Below, in pieces: positions 6,964 to 14,546 of a stretch of DNA of 36,680 bases. A model generated the notes under the pieces. That model ran no database searches, had not been told where the DNA came from, and saw only the letters and a list, made by a program, of their open reading frames with translations. Numbering within the stretch: position 1 is the stretch's first letter; every line of letters begins with the position of its first letter. The position numbers and the translations under genes are program-made. Origin of the DNA: Peptostreptococcus anaerobius VPI 4330 = DSM 2949 (GTDB taxonomy: Bacteria > Bacillota > Clostridia > Peptostreptococcales > Peptostreptococcaceae); contig NZ_KB906624.1 of the NCBI RefSeq assembly GCF_000381525.1, positions 1-36,680 of the forward strand, in the 5' to 3' direction.

Positions 6964-7551
6964 ATGGAAAATACAAATAAACTCACAGGTAAAGACCTTA
7001 TTAACATCGGCATCTATTCTGCCATGACCTTGGTTGTTTTCTTTGTTGTTGGACTGCTGACTGCGTTGCCGGTAGTATACCCGTTCTTGTTCCTGATCTG
7101 GCCGATCGTTTGCGGCATCCCTATGATGCTGTATTACACGAAAATCAGAAAATTCGGAATGCTTACCATTACTGGCACTATTGGTGGTATTTTCTTCTAC
7201 CTCATTGGTTATGGATGGATTGGCCTGCTCGGCTGGTTTCTCGGCGGTATTCTAAGCGATGTCGTGCTCAAAATCGGTGGCTATCAGAAATTTAAGGTCA
7301 ATGTTCTGAGCTATGCCTGCTTTTGCTTCGGCTTCATGGGCTGCCCCGCCAATCTCTGGTTTGCCGGCGAAGCATATTGGAAAAACATTCACACCTCCAT
7401 GGGTGATCAGTACGCAAATACTTTGCAATCCATGATGCCATCCTGGATGATGTATGTGGGCTTTGCGCTCCTGTTTGTGGGCGGTATTCTGGGCGCGCTT
7501 CTGGGCCATAAAATGCTGAAAAAACACTTTGAAAGAGCGGGGATTGTGTAA
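6964..7551 (+). CDS. ECF transporter substrate-binding (S) component, MptD/Trep_Strep family
   Basis: I choose the ATG at 6964 (195 residues) because AAAGGA lies 10 bases upstream; a TTG at 6958 would be too close to it. The protein is almost entirely membrane-embedded with about five to six hydrophobic segments (near residues 15-35, 38-55, 62-80, 84-100, 110-130 and 155-180). It resembles the Trep_Strep/MptD group of S components, which give substrate specificity to energy-coupling factor importers. The true substrates of this group are poorly known. It is followed without a gap by the T component (the stop TAA and next ATG share one base) and then by a double ATPase, so this is a complete dedicated transporter. 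A metal or metallophore is the likely cargo given the DtxR neighbour. Confidence 0.8.
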   Translation: MENTNKLTGKDLINIGIYSAMTLVVFFVVGLLTALPVVYPFLFLIWPIVCGIPMMLYYTKIRKFGMLTITGTIGGIFFYLIGYGWIGLLGWFLGGILSDVVLKIGGYQKFKVNVLSYACFCFGFMGCPANLWFAGEAYWKNIHTSMGDQYANTLQSMMPSWMMYVGFALLFVGGILGALLGHKMLKKHFERAGIV

Positions 7552-8282
7552 TGGAGCAGCTTCAAGCAGTTGTTGAAAACAGAACAGGCTTTTGCTTAGA
7601 CCCTCGAACCAAACTTTTGCTAATGGCCGTTGTCGCTACTGCAGAATTCCTATACAGCCACACCGCCTTTATGATTGCGGTAGCGATGATCCCATTTATC
7701 CTGCTGTTGACTAACCGGCAGTATAAAACGGCAACCGTGTTCTTCTGTCTGTTTGTGGTCGGGCTGTTTGTGCAGGCCATCCAGAACTCAGTCCAGTTCC
7801 CCATGATCGTCAATATGCTGGTAGTCCTGCTGGTGGGGCTGGTCCTGCGGCTGTTTCCGGCCTATGTGATGGGGGCCTACATCATCAAATCGACCACGGC
7901 CAGCGAGTGCATTACCGCGCTGGGCCGGATGCACATTGGGCGGCAGATCACTATTCCACTCTCCGTCCTGTTTCGATTCATCCCCACTATGCAAGAGGAG
8001 TCGGCAGCCATCAAAGATGCCATGCGAATGCGTGAGGTTCAGTTCGGAACAAAGAAATTCTGGCAAAACCCCGCCGCTCTGATTGAATACCGTTTTATTC
8101 CCCTGATGATCTCGGTGGTCAAAATCGGGGATGATCTCTCTGCGGCGGCCCTGACCCGCGGCCTGGATAACCCGGTCCAGCGCACCAATATCACAAAGGT
8201 CGGGTTTACCGGCTGGGATCTGCTGGCGGTGCTGATTGCCGTAACTGCACTGCTCTCTACATACTTTTTCAGCCCGTTGTAA
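7551..8282 (+). CDS. ECF transporter transmembrane (T) component, CbiQ/EcfT family
   Basis: This 243-residue membrane protein begins MEQLQAVVENRTGFCLDPRTK; the DPRTK motif after a short cytosolic stretch is typical of CbiQ/EcfT. Hydrophobic segments lie at about 25-50, 60-80, 82-105 and near the C-terminus (220-240). The two cytosolic coupling elements that touch the ATPases are visible: RFIPTMQEESAAIKDAMRMR (about 147-166) and the AALTRGLD block (about 199-206), which carries the conserved Ala/Arg/Gly motif. It couples ATP hydrolysis by the following ATPase gene to movement of the S component. Its start overlaps the S gene stop by one base. Confidence 0.9.
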   Translation: MEQLQAVVENRTGFCLDPRTKLLLMAVVATAEFLYSHTAFMIAVAMIPFILLLTNRQYKTATVFFCLFVVGLFVQAIQNSVQFPMIVNMLVVLLVGLVLRLFPAYVMGAYIIKSTTASECITALGRMHIGRQITIPLSVLFRFIPTMQEESAAIKDAMRMREVQFGTKKFWQNPAALIEYRFIPLMISVVKIGDDLSAAALTRGLDNPVQRTNITKVGFTGWDLLAVLIAVTALLSTYFFSPL

Positions 8283-8294
8283 GGAGGTGATACT

Positions 8295-9800
8295 GTGATT
8301 GAATTGAAAGATGTTTCCTTTACCTATGAGAGTGGGGAAACCGAGAACAACCTAAGCCATATCAATCTGACAATCCAGGATGGCGAAACCATCCTGCTCT
8401 GCGGAGAGTCCGGCTGCGGCAAGACGACGCTGACTCGGCTAATCAACGGCCTGATCCCGCATTATTACGGCGGGAAGCTGACCGGGCAAGTCCTTTTAGA
8501 TGGGAAAGAGTTAAAAGACTATCCTCTTTATCAAATCGGGCAACGGGTGGGATCTGTATTCCAAAACCCAAGAACACAATTCTACAATGTGGATACCACC
8601 AGTGAGATCGTTTTTGGGTGTGAAAACATGGCCCTGCCGGTCCCGGAGATGCGGGAGCGCCTGGAAGAGACTGCCCGCAGCCTCAAGCTGGAAAAGCTGC
8701 TGAACAGGAGCTTGTTTGCTCTCTCCGGCGGAGAAAAACAGAAAATAGCCTGTGCCTCTGCCGACGCAATCCACCCGGACATCTTTGTACTGGACGAGCC
8801 ATCCTCCAACCTAGATATTGCCACTATCGAAGATTTGATTGGTATGATTCGGCACTGGCAGTCAGAGAAAAAGACTGTGATTGTCGCGGAACACCGACTT
8901 TATTATCTCGTTCCCTATGCAGATCGAATTCTCTATATGAAGCATGGAAGTATTGTACGGGAATTTACCGGGGCGGAGTTTCAAAAATTATCGCCCGATG
9001 AATTGCAGGGGATGGGGTTACGGGCACTGGACCCATTCCACCTGTCCCCAGAGGCTGCCCCCAAACCGACCGCTCCGAAATTGCATATCAAAGGATTCCG
9101 GTTCTCCTATGAAAAGCACGGCCCCCTCAATGTGGATGTTCCAGACCTAAACTTGCCTCAAGGCGAGATTATCGGCATCATCGGATACAACGGCGCAGGA
9201 AAATCCACCTTCGCCCGGTGTCTGTGCGGTCTAGATAAAAAAGCGAGAGGTGTGCTTGAAATGGATGGGGCCTCCTATGACGCGAAGCAGCGCAGGCATA
9301 TCTCCTATATGGTCATGCAGGATGTAAATCATCAGCTATTCACGGAAGATGTGATGGACGAATTGCTACTTAGTATGGATGGCGAGGACGAGAAAGCAGA
9401 CACAGACTGCGCCAAGGAGATACTGACAAGCCTTGACCTGTTGGAGAAGGCAAAGCTGCACCCCATGTCCCTGTCAGGCGGTGAAAAACAGAGGGTGGCG
9501 ATTGGCAGTGCAATAGCCTCGGACAAAAAGATCCTGATATTTGACGAGCCTACCAGTGGATTGGATTACCGGCATATGCTGGAGGTATCAGACAACTTAA
9601 ACCGCCTGAAAGAACTGGGAAAGAGCCTGTTCCTGATTACACATGACCCGGAACTTATTTATAAATGCTGCACCTACCTGTTGTTCATTCAGGGGAGCAA
9701 GGTGTTGTGGCATCGACCTATGGACGGGGAGGCTGAGAGTCTCTTATTGGATTTCTTCTCCCGCGAGCAAGAAGCAGGTTCAGTCAATGACTCCCGGTAA
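8295..9800 (+). CDS. ECF transporter ATPase, two fused ATP-binding domains
   Basis: This 501-residue protein contains two ABC ATPase domains in one chain, replacing the usual EcfA1/EcfA2 pair. The GTG at 8295 is chosen because AAGGAGGTGA lies just upstream with 7-base spacing. Domain 1: Walker A GESGCGKTT (37-45), signature LSGGEKQ (143-149), Walker B FVLDEP (164-169), His 200. Domain 2: Walker A GYNGAGKST (297-305), signature LSGGEKQ (393-399), Walker B LIFDEP (413-418), His 450. All key residues are present, so both sites should hydrolyse ATP. It energises the S and T components encoded immediately upstream. Its end overlaps the DtxR-type gene by 14 bases. Confidence 0.92.
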   Translation: MIELKDVSFTYESGETENNLSHINLTIQDGETILLCGESGCGKTTLTRLINGLIPHYYGGKLTGQVLLDGKELKDYPLYQIGQRVGSVFQNPRTQFYNVDTTSEIVFGCENMALPVPEMRERLEETARSLKLEKLLNRSLFALSGGEKQKIACASADAIHPDIFVLDEPSSNLDIATIEDLIGMIRHWQSEKKTVIVAEHRLYYLVPYADRILYMKHGSIVREFTGAEFQKLSPDELQGMGLRALDPFHLSPEAAPKPTAPKLHIKGFRFSYEKHGPLNVDVPDLNLPQGEIIGIIGYNGAGKSTFARCLCGLDKKARGVLEMDGASYDAKQRRHISYMVMQDVNHQLFTEDVMDELLLSMDGEDEKADTDCAKEILTSLDLLEKAKLHPMSLSGGEKQRVAIGSAIASDKKILIFDEPTSGLDYRHMLEVSDNLNRLKELGKSLFLITHDPELIYKCCTYLLFIQGSKVLWHRPMDGEAESLLLDFFSREQEAGSVNDSR

Positions 9801-10173
9801 AAAACTGTACGCTTCCGGCGAGGACTATCTGGAGGCTGTGTTGGTAATCCAGAAAAAGAAAGGCATGGTACGCTCCGTGGATGTATCTCGGCACATGGAG
9901 GTGTCAAAGCCCAGCGTGAGCTATGCGGTAGCGACTTTACGGGATGGCGGATTTCTCACAATGGATGAAGATCGCTTTCTCCATCTGACCGATATGGGCC
10001 GCGAAGTTGCTGAGAAAATTTACGAGCGGCACTGTTTCTTCCGCGACAAGCTCATCGCCGCAGGCGTTGATCCCAAGAGAGCGGAATACGACGCCTGCCG
10101 GATGGAACACAATATCAGTATAGAATCCTTTGAGAAACTTCGGGATTACTATTCTTCTCAAAAGGGTAAATAG
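9787..10173 (+). CDS. DtxR-family metal-dependent repressor, short iron-type
   Basis: The frame is open from 9643 but the start is the ATG at 9787, giving 128 residues (MTPGKKLYASGEDYLEAV...). The N-terminal winged helix is visible, with the recognition region HMEVSKPSVSYAVATLRDGG (36-55). Metal-site residues align well with the family: Asp13 and Glu16 in GEDYLEA, His82 in ERHCF, and Cys104, Glu107, His108 in ACRMEH. Cys at 104 corresponds to the DtxR Cys102 position rather than the Glu found in MntR, which favours Fe(II) over Mn(II). There is no C-terminal SH3-like domain, so it is half the length of DtxR. It probably represses the ECF operon, and perhaps the ABC pair, when iron is plentiful. 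Confidence 0.88.
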   Translation: MTPGKKLYASGEDYLEAVLVIQKKKGMVRSVDVSRHMEVSKPSVSYAVATLRDGGFLTMDEDRFLHLTDMGREVAEKIYERHCFFRDKLIAAGVDPKRAEYDACRMEHNISIESFEKLRDYYSSQKGK

Positions 10174-10199
10174 TTGGCCCATACAGTAACGGACAGAGC

Positions 10200-10230
10200 A
10201 ATGCGGCCGGGCAATACACCCGACCGCATT
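10200..10230. terminator. Terminator between the DtxR and XRE genes
   Basis: AATGCGGCCGGG (10200-10211) pairs with CCCGACCGCATT (10219-10230) apart from one mismatch, with a 7-base loop. It lies between two convergent genes and contains the start of the XRE stop codon, so it probably stops transcription from both sides. Confidence 0.7.
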
Positions 10231-10561
10231 ATTTGTCAGATTTCTTCTCTTTGGTATCCAGCATTTTGTCAACCGGGGTAAGTAGCAACTCCTGATCCCG
10301 CTGGCTACATTGTGGAACCAACCGCATGATCCGGTCAACGATTTCGCTGTCTGCGTTCACCTGCGGTGCAAGAATTTCATCAAAAGAAGCGCCAATGGCA
10401 TTGACAAGGCGAATCAGGACATCCAGGCTCGGCTTGCGCCTGCCGCTTTCTATGGCCGCTAAAAAACGAGGACTGATTTCTTCACGCTCCGCAATCTGTT
10501 CTCTCTTATAGTTTCGTTTTTCTCTGGCATTCCGCAAGGATGTCCCAAACGAAAAATCCAT
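10229..10561 (-). CDS. XRE-family helix-turn-helix regulator
   Basis: This 110-residue protein starts MDFSFGTSLRNAREKRNYKR and has a complete Cro/C1-type helix-turn-helix: REQIAEREEISPRFLAAIES (about 20-39) followed by GRRKPSLDVLIRLVNAIG (about 40-57). The C-terminal half is polar and without recognised motifs. Similar regulators occur in Tn1549-like conjugative elements, where they control element genes; here no target operon of that type is left. It converges on the DtxR gene with a shared terminator. Upstream of its start there is a large inverted repeat (10,578-10,649), and no strong ribosome-binding site is visible, so expression may be low or altered. Confidence 0.85.
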   Translation of the reverse strand: MDFSFGTSLRNAREKRNYKREQIAEREEISPRFLAAIESGRRKPSLDVLIRLVNAIGASFDEILAPQVNADSEIVDRIMRLVPQCSQRDQELLLTPVDKMLDTKEKKSDK

Positions 10562-10577
10562 AAGTCGTATTTTTTAT

Positions 10578-10649
10578 CCACTCTCCGTCACCTCACATAA
10601 TAATATTTTACGGGTTACAAATATTATTATGTGAGGTGACGAAGAGTGG
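10578..10649. repeat. 31-bp inverted repeat upstream of the XRE gene
   Basis: The arms 10,578-10,608 and 10,619-10,649 are complementary over 31 positions with a single mismatch; the inner 22 bp are perfect (they start GTCACCTCACATAATA). The loop is TACGGGTTAC. No T run follows, so it is not a normal terminator. It sits at the right limit of the G+C-richer segment and directly upstream of the XRE start codon. It could be an operator or cruciform, or a scar of an element end that was duplicated in inverted orientation. Confidence 0.9.
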
Positions 10650-10802
10650 TTTTTTACTTTATAGGAAAGTGCATTAACTCATGAACAGGACATAACATAT
10701 GTTCTATAGAAAAAAAGTGTAAATCAAAGAAATGGTCTGGATAGAACATCCAAGACAGGGTATAATGAAATCGATAGTTTCCGACCGTGGTGGAGGGGAA
10801 AC
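10650..10802. other. Intergenic sequence between inverted repeat and IS91-type gene
   Basis: No gene is visible in this stretch. It contains the short palindrome AACATATGTT at 10,687-10,696 and a TATAAT at about 10,761 without a good -35. It may include one end of the adjacent IS91-type element, whose ends are often hairpins rather than long inverted repeats. Confidence 0.35.
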
Positions 10803-12121
10803 TTATCGTTTAGTTGTGTGCCGTTGGTAAGAGTATCTTATTAGATGTGGCTTCATGTTTCTGCATAAAGAAGTTTTTGTCATCAAGAGACTGTCTTCTT
10901 TAGCGTGTAGTTTAATGATAGCCTCTCTATAGATTTCTTCCAACGGTATTTTTTTGTATTGAAAATATAGTGCTGCGAAGATCATGGTCTCACCGCATTT
11001 GGCACAAATGAGTGGATCATACCCAAAAGATTTAAGGATGGAGTCCCTCAAGTTCGTAAAAGATAAAGATTTCGTGCCATGCTTGGCTTTGAACTTTTTT
11101 GCATGGATCCTGACTTTGCACTTACTTGCGTAGAACCCTCCGTAGCGGATCATCTTAAAGTTTTTTTCTGGAAGATGCATAAAGACAAGCTTTAAGAATT
11201 CAAGAACAGGCTGTGAAACCGTAACAAGTGTTTCGTCTTCGTGCTTGTTATAGTGCCAGACGACAGTCTGGCCATCATAAGAGTCAATCCTGGAGGTGGC
11301 GATCACTGGCCTGCCGAGATAGCGACTCACATACTTGACGACATCCTTTCTGGACATGTCACCCTGCAAGTGCTCTTTTCCTTTATCATCTATGAAGGGC
11401 TGGGCATAGACATAGAAACCGTCCTTATGATGTTTATAACAGGAAACTTTTTGCTTTTGAAAAGAAGGACCGATAGAAAGACGTAGTTTATCAAGAAGAA
11501 CCTTTTGAAAAGATTTTCGAAGAAACTCATAAGGGAAGAACTCCACAGGGCGCCATGCACCCCATTGATTAAAGGCACCTTCGGTGCATAAAACGTGAAT
11601 ATGTGGATTCCATTCAAGGGGTCAAAGGTATGGAGAGTCATAGTAAAACCGGGCCTGAGGATCTCGCACTTTGTCTTATGGGCAATGTTTTGAAAGAAAC
11701 AGGTTAAAACTTCTTCAACGGAATCAAAGAGGAGATTCAAGAGTGAACGGTCATGCAGGAAAAAAGGGCGCAAGGCTTCATCAATGGTAAAAACGATGTG
11801 ACGATGTTTGACATCGATCATGATGGATTGCATTGTCTGAGCACGTTTAAGAGAGTAGATGGCGCCGCAGGTGCTGCATAGTTTTGAATGACAACGGTAA
11901 GGAACAAATTTAATCTCACCGCATTCGGGACAGATAAAAAGAGCGCCGCCATAATCAGGGTCACCGCAACGGATCAGTCGGTTGATGTTGTCCATAACAA
12001 CCGGCCGAGGCTTGAGAATATACTGAATTTCTTCGTAATGCTCAAAGCACATCTGCTGAATGAGGTTACGGCGAGAGTTCAGCTAGACTGTTTCTTTTCC
12101 AAAAAGGACCCACTTATCGTT
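10801..12121 (-). mobile_element. IS91-like element, approximate extent
   Basis: The transposase pseudogene is bracketed by identical 10-base sequences ACTTATCGTT in direct orientation at 10,801-10,810 and 12,112-12,121. IS91 elements do not make target duplications, so these may be part of the element ends or chance. The true ends (an origin and a terminator hairpin) were not identified with certainty. Confidence 0.45.
10803..12052 (-). pseudogene. IS91-family (HUH, Y2) transposase, frameshifted
   Basis: Two overlapping minus-strand frames together make one transposase of about 416 residues. The first (ATG at 12,052) has an N-terminal zinc ribbon, CPECGE...CHSKLCSTCG (about 41-63), and the block KHRHIVFTID. 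The frame is lost after LHTFDP, and the homology resumes in the next frame as LEWNPHIHVL, which holds the HUH motif (HIH). Farther on comes YVSRY, the two catalytic tyrosines of the Y2 class. A C-terminal CAKCGETM zinc-like motif follows. The break is explained by one missing base in a run of four G on the plus strand at 11,618-11,621. Such enzymes move DNA by rolling-circle transposition and can carry adjacent DNA. As read, the catalytic domain is untranslated from the main start. Confidence 0.88.
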
Positions 12122-12162
12122 CATGTATCTATTATGGATGAAAAGTGGAAGGAAAGAAAGCC

Positions 12163-13753
12163 TTTAAACTTTCCACCCTGCCAATAGTTTTAGGGACAAT
12201 CTTATCTTGGGCTTTTGCAAATTTGCTCTTATATTTGTTGTGATTTAACAATTCTATCTCTTATAAAAAAATATCAAATATTTTAGGAGAAAGTCTAAAA
12301 TCTCCAGGCTTTAATTTAGTAATACCAAGTATTGGGTCTATTTTAATAATTATTTTGTTATCCATTATTAATGGTTTATTTTTCAGCATTGATTCCTGCA
12401 AAGAAAAGCTCAAAGATAAAGGTTATTGAGGGATTAAATGGCATTACAGAAAAAAATATTAAATTTGGTAAGTCAAAAATAAATGGACCTATAGAAAAGA
12501 CTTTAGCAAAAGATTATTATAGGTCATATCGATCAACCTATCGAATTATTGTAATCTCAATGGCTCTTTCTGCCTTTGTACTGACTACAATTTTAGTTAG
12601 CCAATCATATAGAACTTTGAACGAAAAATATAACTCTTATAAAAGTCCTTACAATTTTAATTCAAGTATTTACACTGATAAGAATTTAGATAAAAACTTA
12701 TTAGCTGATTTAGAAAAAGTTGACGGAATAAAAGAGCTTCACCTATATCAAAGAAATGACACAAAATTTTATGTTGACGATAATAAAGATTTAATTTCTA
12801 AGGACTTAAAAGATTCTTTAGCTAGTGGCAAAATAGCAGAAGATGGACTATATGCTAGTATATACGCTTTAACAGATGAAGATTTTGAAGAGCTTTTAAA
12901 AGAAAATAACATCTCCCATGCATCTTATTTATTGCTTAATAAGATAAGAAAAGATAATAAAACACCTTACGCTTTTAGCGAGTATATAAAAATTTCTGAT
13001 GAGGGATTTGGAGATATTACTTTAAAATATAATGCAGATGGTAAGTCTATGTCTATAAAGATAGATTCAAGTATTGATGGAATGCCTTATAATCTATAAG
13101 CTTATAATGACAATCAAATATCTATTTTTACAAGTGAAAGTACTATGAAAAAATTTGTTGATGAGTATGGAATAGATGAGGGCAACCCAGTTTATTATTA
13201 TTTTGTAAAAATAAATGCTGATAATAATAAAGAAAAAGTATTTGAAGATTCCGAAAAAGTGATTTCTAATTATGTACCAAAGTCTGACCATGGAACAGCT
13301 ACAGACATTGTAAGAGAAGCAGCAAGTAAAGAGCAAACAAGGAATGAAAGACTTTTAAACCTAGCTATTCAAATCATTCTAATAACAATCGCTCTTTCCA
13401 ATGCCTACAATAGTTTTAAAGGCAACCTTAGAGCAAGAACCAATGATTTTAAACTCCTATCAACAGCAGATATGACAGAAAAACAAATGGAAAAGATGGT
13501 CTTCGGAGAATGAAAAATACTGTTTGAAAATATTTTCTTAGCCTATATCTTTATGTTCATTATGGGAATTACACTTAGAGCCTACAGGAGCAACTATGAA
13601 CTAGGATTTGCTGTAAAAGGTCTGATAATAAATATGAATTATATCCCTCTACTAATAGTATTTGTATTTATGATTGCAGGAGTTTTACTAGCAATAAAAA
13701 GTGGATTTAAAACAATAAACGAAAACTCAGATAATACTTTTAAGAGTATTTAA
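12163..13753 (+). pseudogene. FtsX-type ABC permease, multiply disrupted
   Basis: A single permease gene can be traced through four lesions. It begins inside a hydrophobic segment (LSTLPIVLGTILSWAF) right after the IS91-type element, so its 5' part is missing. There is an in-frame TGA at 12,241-12,243, a one-base shift in a T run at about 12,379-12,384, a TAA at 13,097-13,099 and a TGA at 13,511-13,513; the parts after the last two remain in the same frame. The block ALIPAKKSSKIKVIEGLNGI just after a membrane segment is diagnostic of FtsX-like permeases, as in BceB/VraG-type peptide-antibiotic transporters. A large extracellular domain and C-terminal membrane segments follow. No partner ATPase gene remains nearby. 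Confidence 0.85.
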
Positions 13754-13755
13754 GA

Positions 13756-13789
13756 AAAAGGCTATGAGTATTAAAACTCATAGCCTTTT
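13756..13789 (+). terminator. Terminator of the permease pseudogene
   Basis: AAAAGGCTATGAGT (13,756-13,769) pairs perfectly with ACTCATAGCCTTTT (13,776-13,789) around a six-base loop, two bases after the permease stop codon. A-rich before and T-rich after, it can work in both directions. Confidence 0.85.
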
Positions 13790-13830
13790 CTCTTGCCAGC
13801 TAAAGACTCTCTAAATCAGTTTTTTTTAAA

Positions 13831-13874
13831 ATCCCTAATTCAATGAGCCTTAAGCCCCCTTATTTTTATGGGGG
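13831..13874 (+). repeat. 38-bp motif, inverted copy of 851-888, with C/G-tract hairpin
   Basis: ATCCCTAATT at 13,831-13,840 and CCTTAAGCCCCCTTATTTTT at 13,849-13,868 match the minus strand of 851-888, with differences only in the short spacer. Immediately overlapping is CCCCC (13,855-13,859) and GGGGG (13,870-13,874), a potential hairpin, followed by TTTGGTGGGGG. It lies at the right limit of the accessory region. A nick region or element terminus is possible; nothing nearby proves either. Confidence 0.6.
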
Positions 13875-14039
13875 TTTGGTGGGGGTTTTCTTCCATCATA
13901 TGAATAATCATAAATAATAACCCATGACCTAGAAGCCTTGCAAATACTCAATAAATAATAAAAAGAAATTATTTAATGTATGCAGTCAAGTTATGTGGTA
14001 AAATATAAGAAAGAAGGAAAAGTCAAGGAGGTAGGCATT

Positions 14040-14435
14040 ATGGTAAATATTAATAAGGACAAAATATTAGCTAGTTTAACCACATACAGGAAACTTGATA
14101 GGACTAGTAGGGGAATTAATATGGTTGCAAATTCACTTTTGGGTCACAATAAATCTTCAGGACCTGAGCCAGATTTGTATACTATATATTTGACAGAGGA
14201 CAAGTTTTTAGCCGAGTATAGTAGGACTAGTTTGCATGGTAGCCGACCAAAGAAGATAACTAAACTTGACATACCATTAGTTGATATAGTGGATATGAAG
14301 CTTGATAAGAAGGATAATATGGATTGTATCCACATAGAGAGTGCTTGGGGAAAACATTACTACTTCGAGATAGAAAATAGTGAAAAGAAAGAACAAGCAA
14401 ATGATATAATTGAAAAATATAAGGGTATAATATAA
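14040..14435 (+). CDS. Hypothetical protein, possible PH-like fold
   Basis: The frame is open from 13,980, but AAGGAGG at 14,025-14,031 points to the ATG at 14,040, giving 131 residues (MVNINKDKILAS...). The protein is soluble, without a signal peptide or membrane segment. The middle shows alternating beta-like strands (LYTIYLTEDKFLAEYS, KLDIPLVDIVDMKLD, MDCIHIESAWGKHYYFEIE) and ends in a helix (ANDIIEKYKGI). That order is reminiscent of bacterial PH-like domains, but I cannot name a family. It is the first gene with chromosomal base composition after the island and lies upstream of uvrB with a 111-base gap. No function is proposed. Confidence 0.6.
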   Translation: MVNINKDKILASLTTYRKLDRTSRGINMVANSLLGHNKSSGPEPDLYTIYLTEDKFLAEYSRTSLHGSRPKKITKLDIPLVDIVDMKLDKKDNMDCIHIESAWGKHYYFEIENSEKKEQANDIIEKYKGII

Positions 14436-14546
14436 AGATATTAAGTAATTAAAGAGAAAAGTTAGTAAAGACCTGTGTCTATTTTTGTAGATATGGGTCT
14501 ATATAAATTGGTGAAATAAAGGTTATATATTTTATAAAGGAGAACT

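Noticed and set aside
9643-9786. Longer start for the DtxR-type regulator
   Set aside because: The extra residues overlap the ECF ATPase coding sequence and are unrelated to the family; homology begins at the ATG at 9787.
10803-11546. Independent protein starting at 11546
   Set aside because: The ATG at 11546 is an internal GTG/ATG-like position in an IS91-type transposase; homology continues upstream in the same frame through the HUH motif to the frameshift.
12371-13753. Three separate genes at 12371-13099, 13145-13513 and 13553-13753
   Set aside because: They are collinear parts of one FtsX-type permease; the last two follow in the same frame after stop codons, and none has its own ribosome-binding site in the right place.
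13980-14039. Start of the hypothetical protein at 13980
   Set aside because: No ribosome-binding site fits it, while AAGGAGG is correctly spaced for the ATG at 14040.
14436-14546. LexA/SOS operator before uvrB
   Set aside because: No GAAC-N4-GTTY-type box is visible in the gap; only a weak AGACC/GGTCT stem was found.
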